Assembly: GCA_040772045.1 (NCBI GenBank) | Contig: JAXGYV010000005.1 | Location: 66,591 to 130,590, forward strand | DNA from: JAXGYV01 sp040772045 | GTDB lineage: Bacteria > Actinomycetota > Thermoleophilia > UBA2241 | Direction of reading: 5' to 3' | Length of the DNA: 64,000 bases | Shown: one piece after another, positions 36,476 to 45,146 of the stretch | Layout: each line of letters opens with the position of its first letter | Position numbering within the stretch: the first letter of the stretch is position 1 | The notes under the pieces: model-generated | Databases searched by the model: none | The model's input: the letters and a program-made list of their open reading frames with translations, nothing else | Told to the model about the DNA's origin: nothing | Translations under genes and position numbers: made by a program

Positions 36476-37467
36476 CGTCGCGCCAACGCGCGAGCTACTC
36501 GCGCGCCCCTCTCCAGGCGCCCTCGATCGACCAGCCAGAGGAGGGCGCACAACGTCCCCGCCAAGAGCACGCCGCTGGTGTACATGAGGCTCACGGCCCG
36601 GGAGATCACCTCCGGCCGCAGTGGTTCCCGTGCGATCCCGATGAATGGCGCGGGTACCGCCTCGCCGCCACGGTACAGTGGACCGCCGAACCGCACCCCG
36701 AGCGCGCCGGCGAACGCGGCCTCCGCGAGGCCCGCATTGGGGCTCGCGTGCCGGCCGCCGTCGCGGCGGCACACGCGCCACGCCTGCCGCGCACGTTCTC
36801 CGCGCAGAGCCGCGGCGGCGACGACGAACACGGGGAGCACGCGCGCCGGCACGTAAGCGGCAGCGTCGTCGAGACGCGCCGCCGCCCAGCCGAATGTACG
36901 GTAGCGCGCGTCTCGGTAGCCGAAGGTCGAGTCGAGCGTGCTCGCCGCCTTGTACGCCATCGCCAGCGGCGCGCCGCCCAGCGCCGCGTAGCACAGCGGA
37001 GCGGCCACCCCGTCGAGCGTGTTCTCGGCAACGCTCTCGGCGGCGGCGCGCACCACACCCTCTTCGTCGAGCGCCGCCGTGTCTCGGCCAACCATCCATG
37101 CGACGCGCTCTCTCGCGCGCTCCAGATCGCCAACTTGCAGCGCGCGCTGCACACGCAGCGCGTGGTCGGCCAAGTCGCGCGGCGCCAGCGCCCACCACAG
37201 CAGCGTCACCTCGGTCAGCGCTCCCGCCGCGGGGTGCAGACGCCGCGCCGCCACCCGCGCCAGAAACACGGCGCTCAGCGTGGCTGTCAGTACACCGAGC
37301 ACGGCATGAGCGCCCGCGCCGCGCGTATCGCCCCAACGCCGGCGCGCGGGAGCCTCGAGCGCTTGCGCCAAACGCCCCATGCCGCGCACCGGGTGAGGCA
37401 GCCACCGCGGATCGCCGGCGAGCGCATCGAGGGCCAGCGCGGCCAGCAGAGCCGTGGCACGCTTCAC
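36472..37467 (-). CDS. cbiB: Adenosylcobinamide-phosphate synthase (CbiB/CobD type)
   Basis: Joins the aminopropanol (phosphate) arm to adenosylcobyric acid. 331-residue integral membrane protein with the family motifs LDALAGDPRWLPHPVRGMGR at the N terminus, MVGRDTAALDEE, and AAAESVAENTLDGVAAPLCY followed by KAASTLDSTFGYRD. About four to five membrane segments. It works with the product of cobD, the next upstream gene, which makes aminopropanol phosphate. ATG at 37467, 40 bases after cobD; the stop overlaps the DUF71 start. Confidence 0.93.
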   Translation of the reverse strand: MKRATALLAALALDALAGDPRWLPHPVRGMGRLAQALEAPARRRWGDTRGAGAHAVLGVLTATLSAVFLARVAARRLHPAAGALTEVTLLWWALAPRDLADHALRVQRALQVGDLERARERVAWMVGRDTAALDEEGVVRAAAESVAENTLDGVAAPLCYAALGGAPLAMAYKAASTLDSTFGYRDARYRTFGWAAARLDDAAAYVPARVLPVFVVAAAALRGERARQAWRVCRRDGGRHASPNAGLAEAAFAGALGVRFGGPLYRGGEAVPAPFIGIAREPLRPEVISRAVSLMYTSGVLLAGTLCALLWLVDRGRLERGARVARALARR

Positions 37468-37507
37468 GACGCCCTTACCCCACGCTCGGCGCGGACCCGC
37501 GACGCCA

Positions 37508-38578
37508 TCATGCGAGCGCCTCCCTCAGCGCATCGAGGAGGCGCCGATTCTCCTCCGCCGTGCGGACGGCGACGCGGAAAAAGTGCGTATCCAAACCTGT
37601 GAAGTCGGCGCACACGCGGATGGCGATGCCCTGGCGGAGCGTGCGCGCCGCCAGCCATACGGCGTCTGGTCCGGAGCGTTCCAGCCGCGCGAGCAGGAAG
37701 TTGGCGCGTGCCGGGAACACGGTTACCCCGGGCACGCCAGCCAATTCCTCCGCGAGCGCCTCGCGTTGCTCCCGCACGTAGACGATTGAGCGCCGCCGGT
37801 ACTCGGCATCGCCGAGCGCCCGGCGGCCAACAGCCTGGGCCAACGTGTTGACCGACCATGGCGGGAGTAACGCGCGTACCCGCGTGGCCATGTCCGTGCC
37901 CGCCACCGCCACGCCGATACGCAGGCCCGGCACGGCGAACAGCTTGGTCAGCGAGAGCAGCACCACAAGGTTCGCGGGGCAGCGATGCGCCAGGCTGGGA
38001 AGCCCGTCGACGAAGCCGGCGAAGGCCTCGTCGACCGCCAACACGACGTCGGGATGACGCACGGCGAAGTCGCGCAGCGCACGCGGATCGGTGATCGCGC
38101 CGGTCGGGTTCGCGGGCTGGCCGACGTACAGCAGATCGCCGGGCCGCGCCAGGCGTTCCAGCGCCCCCACGTCCAGGCGAAATCCGTCTTCTTCGCGACA
38201 CGTATGGAAGACGATCGGCACGCCGGCCACTGTCGCGCTGCGCGCGTAATCCACGTACGCGGGAGCGACGATCACCACCCGCCGCGCCGCCACCGCTCGC
38301 GGCAGCACCCACAAGATGTCCGAGGAGCCGTTACCGGCGACCACCGCCTCGGTAGGGACCGCGTAGCGCTCGGCGACGGCGGCAACCAGCTCCGTACACG
38401 CCGGGTCCGGGTAACGTGCCAGCTCTCCGGCGTGCGACACGATCACGTTACGCAACCACTCCGGTGGACCCAGCGGATTGATGTTCGCCGAGAAGTCGAG
38501 GATGTCCGCCGGCGGCCGGCCGGCGGACCGCGCGATGCGGCGGACATCGCCGCCGTGTGTCCACGCCGTCATGCCCAT
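37508..38578 (-). CDS. cobD: L-threonine-O-3-phosphate decarboxylase
   Basis: PLP enzyme of the aspartate aminotransferase fold that makes (R)-1-aminopropan-2-yl phosphate for the nucleotide loop. 356 residues: THGGDVRRIARSAG and DFSANINPLGPP at the N terminus (typical CobD/HisC-like), AGNGSSDILW, NPTGAI, DEAFAGF, and the Schiff-base lysine in SLTKLFAVPGLRIG. Two ATGs six bases apart (38578 and 38572) are both possible; the second overlaps the cobS stop as ATGA. Homologs are about 340-370 residues, so the length is normal. Confidence 0.93.
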   Translation of the reverse strand: MGMTAWTHGGDVRRIARSAGRPPADILDFSANINPLGPPEWLRNVIVSHAGELARYPDPACTELVAAVAERYAVPTEAVVAGNGSSDILWVLPRAVAARRVVIVAPAYVDYARSATVAGVPIVFHTCREEDGFRLDVGALERLARPGDLLYVGQPANPTGAITDPRALRDFAVRHPDVVLAVDEAFAGFVDGLPSLAHRCPANLVVLLSLTKLFAVPGLRIGVAVAGTDMATRVRALLPPWSVNTLAQAVGRRALGDAEYRRRSIVYVREQREALAEELAGVPGVTVFPARANFLLARLERSGPDAVWLAARTLRQGIAIRVCADFTGLDTHFFRVAVRTAEENRRLLDALREALA

Positions 38579-39318
38579 ACGGCCGCCGTCGCCACCAGCG
38601 CTAGCTCGGCAAGCTCACAGGCGGCGCCGAGCGTATCGCCGGTGTAGCCGCCAATGCGACGCCAGCACACGGCGGCGAACACCAAGCAGAGGAGCAACGC
38701 CACCACACCGCCGGTTATCCCCGCCCAGCCCGACAGCAGCCAGGCACTCGCCAGGAACACCGCCACCGCCCATGCCAACGTAAGACCTCGCCGCGCCAGC
38801 CCCTCGAGTGAAGCGCTGAACACGCTGGCCAGGCCGTCCGGACGCGCGTACGGAAGCACAGCCATGTTGACCACGAGCGCCGAGCGGCCGGCCAGCGGCG
38901 TCAACAGGACGATTCGCCACAGGTGAGCGCTGGGCACAGCGGTCACCAGCGCCACTTTGACCACGATCAAGAGCACCACCGCGATGACGGCCATGGCACC
39001 CGCGCGACTGTCTCTCATGATCTCGAGGGCCAGGTCGCGCGAGCGTGCGCTGAGGAAACCGTCGGCGGTGTCGGCCACACCCTCGAGGTGCAGAGCGCCC
39101 GACACCGCCACCAGACCGGCGACGACCAGCGCGGCCACCGGCAGCGGCGGCAGTACCCGCTGCAGGCCATAGGTGCACGCGGCTAACACCCCGCCGGCGA
39201 GCAGCCCCACCACGGGGAACGCGGGCAGGCTAGAGCCGAGCGCCGCCTCGCCGCCCGTCCACGCACGCGGGACGGGCGCACAGGTCAGGAAGCGCAGCGC
39301 CGCGAGCAGCCGCCGCAC
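38569..39318 (-). CDS. cobS: Adenosylcobinamide-GDP ribazoletransferase (cobalamin synthase)
   Basis: Membrane enzyme that joins adenosylcobinamide-GDP to alpha-ribazole (phosphate), the last assembly step. 249 residues, normal for CobS, with LRFLTCAPVP near the start, the metal-binding LEGVADTADGFLSARSRDLA and MRDSRAGAMAV, and GGYTGDTLGAACELAE near the end. Mostly hydrophobic helices. Start chosen at the GTG at 39318, one base after the cobT stop; an earlier in-frame GTG is possible. Overlaps cobD. Confidence 0.92.
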   Translation of the reverse strand: MRRLLAALRFLTCAPVPRAWTGGEAALGSSLPAFPVVGLLAGGVLAACTYGLQRVLPPLPVAALVVAGLVAVSGALHLEGVADTADGFLSARSRDLALEIMRDSRAGAMAVIAVVLLIVVKVALVTAVPSAHLWRIVLLTPLAGRSALVVNMAVLPYARPDGLASVFSASLEGLARRGLTLAWAVAVFLASAWLLSGWAGITGGVVALLLCLVFAAVCWRRIGGYTGDTLGAACELAELALVATAAVWA

Positions 39319-39319
39319 G

Positions 39320-40429
39320 TTACCCACGCTCCCGCGCCTTCGGCTGGGCCGCCGCGCCGATCTCGAAGGCATCGTCGGCGCGCGACACGGCGGCCTCCTC
39401 GAAGGTGGCGACCTCCGTGAGCACCCTCGCGGCCGCCTCCACCACGTTCATGGCCAGCGCCGCGCCGGTGCCCTCGCCGAGCCGGAACCCCAGGTCGAGC
39501 AGCGGCTCCTTCCCCAACGCCGCTAAGGCGGCGCTGTGCCCGGGCTCGACGCTTCGATGGGCGGCGATCAGACAGTCCGCCGTCGCCGGACACAGGCCCC
39601 GGGCGACCAGGGCGGCCGCGGTGGTAATCACGCCGTCGATCACCACCGGCCTCCGCCGCGCCGCGGCGCCCAGCATCAACCCGGCAAGGCCGCCGATCTC
39701 GAACCCGCCCACTTTCGCCAGCACATCGAGCGCGTCGGCGGGATCTGGCCGGTTGAGAGCCAGGCTGCGCTGGATGACGGCGATCTTGCGCCGCAGGCCA
39801 GCGTCGTCCACACCCGTGCCGCGGCCGGTGACCTCGGCGACGCTCCTGCCCGTGAGGCAGGCGATGATGGCGCTGCTCGGCGTGGTGTTGGCGATGCCCA
39901 TCTCGCCGGTGCCGAACACATCGGTCGTGGCGGCCAGCTCGTCGGCAAGACCTATGCCGGCCTCCACGGCCCGTACCGCGTCGCCGCGGCTCATCGCCGG
40001 GCCCTGGGCCATGTTGCGGCTGCCCGCGGCGACGCGCCGCGAGACGACCGTCTCCCACTCCGCGCCGTTCAGCTCGGCGGCCACCCCCATATCGACGATG
40101 ACCACCCGCGCCCCAGCCTGGCGCGCGAGCGCATTGATGCCGGCGCCACCGTGGACGAAGTTGGCGACCATCTGCACGGTCACCTCCTGGGGGTACGCGC
40201 TCACACCCTCCGCCGCCACCCCGTGATCGGCCGCCATAGTCACCACCGTCTTCCGCGCCACCGGCGGCCGCAGGCTGCCGGTGATGCCCGCCAGCTCCTC
40301 GCCGAGGTCTAGCAGCCTGCCCAAGGCCCACGAGGGCATGGTGAGCTGTTCCAGTCGCGCATGAGCGGCGGCACGCGTCGCAGGATCCTGGCCCGCGATA
40401 GCGGCAATGGTGTTCTCAATCAAGCTCAC
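39320..40429 (-). CDS. cobT: Nicotinate-nucleotide-dimethylbenzimidazole phosphoribosyltransferase
   Basis: Activates the lower-ligand base to alpha-ribazole-phosphate. 369 residues, near the usual 350-360. Recognisable blocks are MAADHGVAAEGVSAYPQEVT, NFVHGGAGINALA, VFGTGEMGIANTTPSSAI, GRGTGVDD, and the catalytic-Glu segment in GFRLGEGTGAALAM. A GTG start at 40429 is preceded by GGGGGA. No lower-base synthesis gene (bluB or bzaA-F) lies in the window, so the base may be salvaged or made elsewhere. Confidence 0.93.
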   Translation of the reverse strand: MSLIENTIAAIAGQDPATRAAAHARLEQLTMPSWALGRLLDLGEELAGITGSLRPPVARKTVVTMAADHGVAAEGVSAYPQEVTVQMVANFVHGGAGINALARQAGARVVIVDMGVAAELNGAEWETVVSRRVAAGSRNMAQGPAMSRGDAVRAVEAGIGLADELAATTDVFGTGEMGIANTTPSSAIIACLTGRSVAEVTGRGTGVDDAGLRRKIAVIQRSLALNRPDPADALDVLAKVGGFEIGGLAGLMLGAAARRRPVVIDGVITTAAALVARGLCPATADCLIAAHRSVEPGHSAALAALGKEPLLDLGFRLGEGTGAALAMNVVEAAARVLTEVATFEEAAVSRADDAFEIGAAAQPKARERG

Positions 40430-40441
40430 TGGGCATCCCCC

Positions 40442-41128
40442 TTAGCACGATGGATGGTCGGCCGACGGCGGCCGCGACGCCACACGAAGCGCGAGCACAC
40501 CCAACGGATGCTGGGATCCTTTGATCACCAGGGGAATGCCACACACGACGAGGACGACCACGTCCGCGGCCGCGCCCATCGCCTGATTGCAGCGCCCCAG
40601 GAGATCGCGGTACTGACGCGCCACCGCGTTGTCGGGCACTACGCCCAGACCCACCTCGTTCGTCACGTACACCACCGTCCCGCCGATCCGCCCACCCGCG
40701 GCGATCAGGGAGCGGCAGGCGGCGCCGATGTCGTCCTCGGTCACCGACTCCGCGACCGACTGGCACGGGAGCTCGGAAGTCGTCGCGGGCAGACCGGCCT
40801 GCCCACTGCCGGCAACCTCACCCGCGGCCCGCAGCGCGGTCCGCCACATGAGATTGCTGACCCAGAGGGAGAGACAGTCCACCACGTATGTGCCACCCGT
40901 CGAGCGACGCAGGACGCCCGCCACGTCGAGCGGCTCCTCGACGGTCGTCCAGCCGCCCGCGGCGCGCGCCGTCTGGTGGCGTCGCACGCGCGCCGCCATC
41001 TCCGCATCGTCCTCCCCCGGGTAGGTGGCGACGAACACGCGCGGCCTAGGGAGCGCCTCCGCCATCGCCTGGGCGAGCGCGCTCTTGCCGCTGCGGCTGC
41101 CGCCGGTGATGAGCACCACGTCAGCCAT
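40442..41128 (-). CDS. cobU: Adenosylcobinamide kinase/guanylyltransferase
   Basis: Phosphorylates adenosylcobinamide and transfers GMP to it. 228 residues with the P-loop GGSRSGKSALAQAMAE, ATYPGEDDAEMAARVRRHQ, and VVDCLSLWVSNL, then VTNEVGLGVVPDNAVARQYR and the closing GIPLVIK. It has an insertion of about 40 residues (about 115-155) relative to shorter CobU proteins. ATG at 41128, overlapping the cobC stop by 8 bases. Confidence 0.93.
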   Translation of the reverse strand: MADVVLITGGSRSGKSALAQAMAEALPRPRVFVATYPGEDDAEMAARVRRHQTARAAGGWTTVEEPLDVAGVLRRSTGGTYVVDCLSLWVSNLMWRTALRAAGEVAGSGQAGLPATTSELPCQSVAESVTEDDIGAACRSLIAAGGRIGGTVVYVTNEVGLGVVPDNAVARQYRDLLGRCNQAMGAAADVVVLVVCGIPLVIKGSQHPLGVLALRVASRPPSADHPSC

Positions 41129-41753
41129 CGCCCCGGCCGCCTCTCTCGTCGCCAAGCGGCCCGGAAGCGCACAGGCCGCAGAGCACTCCTCTCTCGCCGT
41201 CCAGACGCACGGTGGCCACGGCGGCGTTACAGATTTCAAAGGCGAGATGAGACCTCGGCGCCAGACCCAGCAGATGGCAGAGGAGGAACTGGATCACCCC
41301 ACCATGCGTGAAAGCGACCACGGTCCGCGCCGGATCGGCGGCCAGGCGTCGCGCCAGCTCCGCGATGCGGTCGATGAACCCTCGCAGATCCTCGCCGCCG
41401 GGGAAGGCGAAGTCTGGTACCCAGGTCGCCCAGCGCTCCGCCAGCTCCGGATCCCGCCGCCACACTTCGGCAAACGTGAGACCCTCCCATGAACCGAAGT
41501 CGATCTCCCGCAGCGACTCTTCCACGACCGCTCGACGGCCATCGCCAGAGAGGGCGAGCTGCGCCGTCTCGCGAGCACGGCGCAGCGGACTGCTCTCGAA
41601 CCGTGCCCCCTCCTCGCGAGCGACCAGCGCGCGCAACGCGCGCGCCTGCGCGCGCCCCGGCGCGGCCAGCGGCGGATCGCTCCTGCCCAGCAAGCGTCCT
41701 GCGCCGCCGCCCTCGCACGCGGCGTGGCGCACCAGGAGCAGTCGCTCAGCCAT
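41121..41753 (-). CDS. cobC: Histidine phosphatase, probable alpha-ribazole phosphatase
   Basis: 210-residue phosphoglycerate-mutase-like phosphatase: catalytic RHA in LLLVRHAACEGGG, GRSDPPLAAPGRAQA, SSPLRRARETA, EIDFGSWEGLTFAEV and the second His in VAFTHGGVIQFLL. Given its place as first gene of the operon it most likely removes the 5' phosphate of alpha-ribazole or of adenosylcobalamin phosphate. ATG at 41753; a weak ribosome site only. The leader carries the riboswitch and terminator. Confidence 0.88.
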   Translation of the reverse strand: MAERLLLVRHAACEGGGAGRLLGRSDPPLAAPGRAQARALRALVAREEGARFESSPLRRARETAQLALSGDGRRAVVEESLREIDFGSWEGLTFAEVWRRDPELAERWATWVPDFAFPGGEDLRGFIDRIAELARRLAADPARTVVAFTHGGVIQFLLCHLLGLAPRSHLAFEICNAAVATVRLDGERGVLCGLCASGPLGDERGGRGDG

Positions 41754-41858
41754 GGAGACGTCCGTGGCTCGTGTTCGCCTCGCCCACGTCAACCTTCCCT
41801 TCTCTCCGCCTCTCTCCAGTCATCCCAGCGCCGGCGGTATCTCGGCGTCTCACCAACG

Positions 41859-41892
41859 AAAACATCCCCGGACCCTAGCGGGTCCGGGGATG
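41859..41892 (-). terminator. Riboswitch-linked intrinsic terminator
   Basis: A perfect 13-bp stem, CATCCCCGGACCC (41863-41875) with 41880-41892, and a 4-base loop. On the minus strand it is followed at once by TTTT (41862-41859). It lies between the cobalamin riboswitch and cobC and is best read as the expression platform's transcription terminator. Confidence 0.85.
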
Positions 41893-41959
41893 CCGTTATT
41901 CCATCCTCCTCGATTGCCGGACGAGCTCCAGTGACCGCGAGAGCTCAACGTCTGCGCCG

Positions 41960-42121
41960 GCGCTGCATGGTGGGTCTTCTGGCTTCCGGATCTCCCTACT
42001 CGCCGCGCCTTCCCATTCTCACGAACAGTGGCTCGTGCGGCTTTGGTCCCCGGTTACAGCGGCGGGTCCGCGACGGACTTTCACCGTCTTCCCCGTGGCT
42101 CTCTCGAGCCGGTCCCATGCT
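41960..42121 (-). promoter_or_regulatory. Cobalamin (adenosylcobalamin) riboswitch
   Basis: The minus-strand leader of the cob operon shows the conserved cobalamin aptamer elements in order: GCCACGGGGAAGACGG, GGTGAAAGTCCG (42084-42073), CCGCTGTAACCGGGG, GAGCCACTG (near 42034-42026), GGGAAGGCG, and the B12 box GAAGCCAGAAGACCCACC (near 41988-41971). A promoter just upstream places the transcript start at about 42121. With the terminator at 41859-41892 it should switch off the salvage and uptake operon when cobalamin is plentiful. Confidence 0.92.
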
Positions 42122-42127
42122 GACGTT

Positions 42128-42156
42128 CTGTTTACCGGACGCACTCCGGCCTGTCA
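42128..42156 (-). promoter_or_regulatory. Promoter of the cobalamin operon
   Basis: On the minus strand TTGACA (42156-42151) and TAAACA (42133-42128) are 17 bases apart, a near-consensus housekeeping promoter. It ends seven bases before the first riboswitch element, which supports both calls. Confidence 0.8.
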
Positions 42157-42239
42157 AGCATGCTGCCGAAAGTGATATCATTCTAATATCGATCTCACCC
42201 TGGAGAACCGCAGGGTACACAGACGTCTGGGAGGACGCC

Positions 42240-43238
42240 ATGAGCGTAGAACGCGAAACGAACGTGCCGAGCGGCTGGCTAATGCTCCTCGTGCTGCTCG
42301 CCCTCACCGCCGGCGGCGTAGCCCTCTTCCTCATCGGGGTGCTGCCGGGGACCGAGGCACAGGGAGGGCAGACGAACGTGTGGGCATTGGCGTTCGGCCT
42401 GGCCCTGCTACTCGCCGCGAGCCTGATCATACCCGGGTTCTTCACCCTGCAGCCAAACGAGGCGCGGGTGTTGATCCTCTTTGGCTCCTACAAAGGGACC
42501 ACGCGTCAGACCGGCTTTCGCTGGGGTAACCCCTTCTACTCCAACGGACCGGGGCAGGGCACAGTACAGCTGAGAGGCGCGGGGTTTCCCACAGCCGAGG
42601 CCAAAAAGCCCGGGAAGCCGTCACGCGGCCTGCGCCGCTACAAGGTCAGCCTGCGCGCCCGCACGCTCAACGGCGACCGGCTCAAAGTCAATGACCGGCG
42701 CGGCAATCCGGTAGAGATCGCCGCCGTGGTGGTCTGGCGAGTCGCCGACACGGCGCAAGCCGTCTTCGATGTGGACGACTACGAGCAGTACGTGGCCACG
42801 CAAAGTGAGTCCGCCCTCCGCCACGTGGCCAGCGCGTACGCCTACGATCACGGGACTGGAGACGAGACGAGTGCGGAGATCACCCTGCGCAGCAACGTGG
42901 TAGAGGTATCGCAGGCGCTGCAGAACGAACTCGAGCAGCGCCTGGCGAAGGCTGGCGTGACCGTCGACGAGGCGCGGCTGACCCATCTGGCCTACGCTCC
43001 GGAGATCGCGCAAGCGATGCTCCGCCGCCAGCAGGCCGAGGCGATTATCGCCGCGCGCCAGAAGATCGTCGCTGGCGCCGTCGGCATGGTCGACATGGCT
43101 TTGCGCGAGCTCTCGGCGAAGCAGGTGGTCAGCCTGGACGACGAACGCAAGGCCACCATGGTCAGCAACCTCATGGTCGTGCTGTGTGGCGAGAGCGAGG
43201 TGCACCCGGTTGTGAACGCCGGCACGTTGTACCAGTGA
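42240..43238 (+). CDS. SPFH/band 7 (stomatin-prohibitin-like) membrane protein
   Basis: 332-residue protein with two N-terminal membrane segments (about 10-32 and 45-65) followed by an SPFH domain: LQPNEARVLILFGSYKGT, LKVNDRRGNPVEIAAVVVWR, QSESALRHVASAYAYD, ELEQRLAKAGVTVDEARLTH and AMLRRQQAEAIIAARQKIV. SPFH proteins form ring- or scaffold-like assemblies at membranes. The ATG at 42240 has GGGAGG six bases upstream. It probably forms a unit with the small DNA-binding protein 55 bases downstream, an arrangement that recurs for this SPFH subtype. Precise role unknown. Confidence 0.88.
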   Translation: MSVERETNVPSGWLMLLVLLALTAGGVALFLIGVLPGTEAQGGQTNVWALAFGLALLLAASLIIPGFFTLQPNEARVLILFGSYKGTTRQTGFRWGNPFYSNGPGQGTVQLRGAGFPTAEAKKPGKPSRGLRRYKVSLRARTLNGDRLKVNDRRGNPVEIAAVVVWRVADTAQAVFDVDDYEQYVATQSESALRHVASAYAYDHGTGDETSAEITLRSNVVEVSQALQNELEQRLAKAGVTVDEARLTHLAYAPEIAQAMLRRQQAEAIIAARQKIVAGAVGMVDMALRELSAKQVVSLDDERKATMVSNLMVVLCGESEVHPVVNAGTLYQ

Positions 43239-43293
43239 CACTCACGATCCGACAGGGCATAGTCCACAGGTCGTCAGGGGTTGGACGCGAGCG

Positions 43294-43527
43294 ATGAGCG
43301 AGCGCAAGAAGTTCCTGCTGCGCATAGATCCGCAGCTCTGGGCCGAGCTCGAACGCTGGGCGAGCGCCGAACTGCGCAGCGCCAATGGCCAGATCGAATA
43401 TCTGCTCCGCGAGGCGGTCGCCCAGCGCCGAGCCGGAGGCGGCGCGCCCGCCCGGCCGGCGACTCCTCGAGCGAACGCGCCCCCACGCCAGGATACAGCC
43501 AGCCCACAGGACGAGCTGGATCGTTAG
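43294..43527 (+). CDS. Arc-like ribbon-helix-helix DNA-binding protein
   Basis: 77 residues. The first 45 form a ribbon-helix-helix of the Arc/MetJ type: strand KKFLLRIDPQLWAELERWAS, then SANGQIEYLLREAVAQR, with the Asn-Gly turn typical of Arc-like proteins that sit beside SPFH genes. The last 30 are Pro/Ala-rich and disordered. It may regulate its own operon or tie the SPFH assembly to DNA; neither is shown. No toxin gene is adjacent, so a toxin-antitoxin role is not supported. Confidence 0.8.
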   Translation: MSERKKFLLRIDPQLWAELERWASAELRSANGQIEYLLREAVAQRRAGGGAPARPATPRANAPPRQDTASPQDELDR

Positions 43528-43639
43528 GGGCCCCGTTGCCGTCGCGCCCGCCGGCGGGCGCGACGCGCGAACGGCTCACGACACTAGTCACCGCGTCGGT
43601 CGAGGAGTAGGGTGTCCCGAACGGACAGGGGGTCGTGCG

Positions 43640-44323
43640 ATGAACGAGATAGCGCCCGGCATCTCCCACTGGACAGCGCCGCATCCCGAATGGCGCACGC
43701 GCGATCCGTGGGGCCACCGCGTCGCTAGCTATGCCCTCGTCGATCGACGCGGACTCTCGCTCGTAGACCCTCTGCTGCCCCCCGAGGACACGGCAGAGCG
43801 AGCGCGTGTCCAAGCACGTCTCGATGAGCTTGTCGAAGCGGCACCCCGCCTCGACATCCTCATCACCATCCCCTACCACACGCGCAGCGCCGAACCTCTC
43901 TTCCACCGCTACCGCACACGTCTGCCCGTTCGCATCTGGGGGGCGCCCGGCGTCCGCACGCGCTTCCAGTCGTCCGTCACCCCGCTCACCCCGCTCCAGC
44001 CGGGCGACACCGCAGGGACCTCCGCCGTGGCTCTAGCCATCGGCAAGCCCCGCCGCTCGGAGATGCCGCTGTACTTCGCCGCGCACCGGGCGCTCGCGCT
44101 CGGCGACGTTATGGTGAATTACGCGGGTGCCGTTCGGATCTGGCAGCCGCCCCCGTTCACCGAGCGCTGGTATCGCGAGGCGTTTCTGCCCTCTCTGCAC
44201 CCGCTCCTCACCCTCGACGTCGAGCGTATTCTGGTAACACACGGAGAGCCGGTGCTCAGCAGCGGAGCGGCGGCGCTTGCCGCAGCCGTACAGATGCCTC
44301 CATGGAGCGGGCCTCACGGTTAA
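43640..44323 (+). CDS. Metallo-beta-lactamase-fold-like protein lacking the metal motif
   Basis: 227 residues, ATG at 43640 behind an AGGGGG stretch. The N terminus EIAPGISHWTAPHPEW and SYALVDRRGLSLVDPLLPP follow the beginning of MBL-fold proteins (a strand pair ending in an Asp/Pro). Where the HxHxDH motif is expected the sequence reads ITIPYHTRSAEPLF, so most metal ligands are gone. The C-terminal THGEPVL matches the final strand. Probably a binding or degenerate hydrolase; no substrate can be proposed. It follows the SPFH/RHH pair by 112 bases. Confidence 0.7.
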   Translation: MNEIAPGISHWTAPHPEWRTRDPWGHRVASYALVDRRGLSLVDPLLPPEDTAERARVQARLDELVEAAPRLDILITIPYHTRSAEPLFHRYRTRLPVRIWGAPGVRTRFQSSVTPLTPLQPGDTAGTSAVALAIGKPRRSEMPLYFAAHRALALGDVMVNYAGAVRIWQPPPFTERWYREAFLPSLHPLLTLDVERILVTHGEPVLSSGAAALAAAVQMPPWSGPHG

Positions 44324-44408
44324 CCCCCGCCGATGAGTACGGCCTTCTGCTCAGCGCGAGCCCATTACCGCGGGAAGCGGCGGCACAGAACACGACGGTC
44401 GTGCCGGC

Positions 44409-45047
44409 CTAGGGCGCGGCGGTCCCTCCACGGAGCACGCCCTTGCCATCGAGCCACATGGTCAGTTCGCCCTCGGTAGGCCAGCCGACGATGTAGCCGG
44501 AGATCCCTCGCTCCAAGTTGCCAAGGCGGAGCTTGAACTGCTCGAGCAGCGGCTGGAGAGCGTGGTCGGCGGCGCTCACCGCCCACTCCTCTCCTCCCCC
44601 CTCGGGAGCGTTCAGCGACCACGGATCGACCCCATACTGGATGCCAGCCAAGCGAGCCCTCCCGGTATCCAGATCGACGAGGAAGGCAATCATGAGCCCC
44701 GGGGCACGCGCCTCTACCAGGTATCCGACGATCTCCGCGCCCTCAGCCGTGAAACCCATGAAGCGCTCCTTCTGCTCCGAGTCGCTCGGATGACTCAAGA
44801 TCGTGGCCGCGTGGGCAAGCGCCTGCGCCTCTCCCTTGGAGAGCTCGTGCTTCGCCGGAGGGCTGGGGGCAGACGACGGCGCGGTGAGCGTGACGTTGGG
44901 AACGGGGCTGGTGCCAGGTTTCTGGGAACCGTCACAGGCAGTTGCCAGGCCGCCCAGCAGCAGGAGCGCGAGGCACGCCGCTACTCGCCGGAGCGTGCTT
45001 GAACCCGCAGTCTTGCTGCATCGGAACCGTCGCCCCTTGCTGCCCAC
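44409..45047 (-). CDS. Small lipoprotein, function unknown
   Basis: 212-residue predicted lipoprotein: Arg-rich N-region, hydrophobic CLALLLLGGLATAC with the lipobox LATAC, a Ser/Pro linker, then a globular part containing SKGEAQALAHAATILSH, EIVGYLVEARAPGLMIAFLV and a C-terminal strand set ending LTMWLDGKGVLRG. I do not recognise the family. Start set at a GTG at 45047 because AAGGGGG lies 9 bases upstream; an in-frame TTG at 45116 is a weaker option. Convergent with the MBL-like gene. Confidence 0.7.
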   Translation of the reverse strand: MGSKGRRFRCSKTAGSSTLRRVAACLALLLLGGLATACDGSQKPGTSPVPNVTLTAPSSAPSPPAKHELSKGEAQALAHAATILSHPSDSEQKERFMGFTAEGAEIVGYLVEARAPGLMIAFLVDLDTGRARLAGIQYGVDPWSLNAPEGGGEEWAVSAADHALQPLLEQFKLRLGNLERGISGYIVGWPTEGELTMWLDGKGVLRGGTAAP

Positions 45048-45146
45048 GCTCAGAGGCCCCCTTGTCGAAGTGCTGTGCGAGAAGTCTACTCGCAGCGCTA
45101 CCTCAGTGGTACCCAAAGGCCACCACCGCGCCGCGTGACCGCGAGC

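Noticed and set aside
43294..43527. Antitoxin of a toxin-antitoxin pair
   Set aside because: The small ribbon-helix-helix protein has no toxin-like neighbour; the adjacent genes are SPFH and an MBL-fold-like protein.
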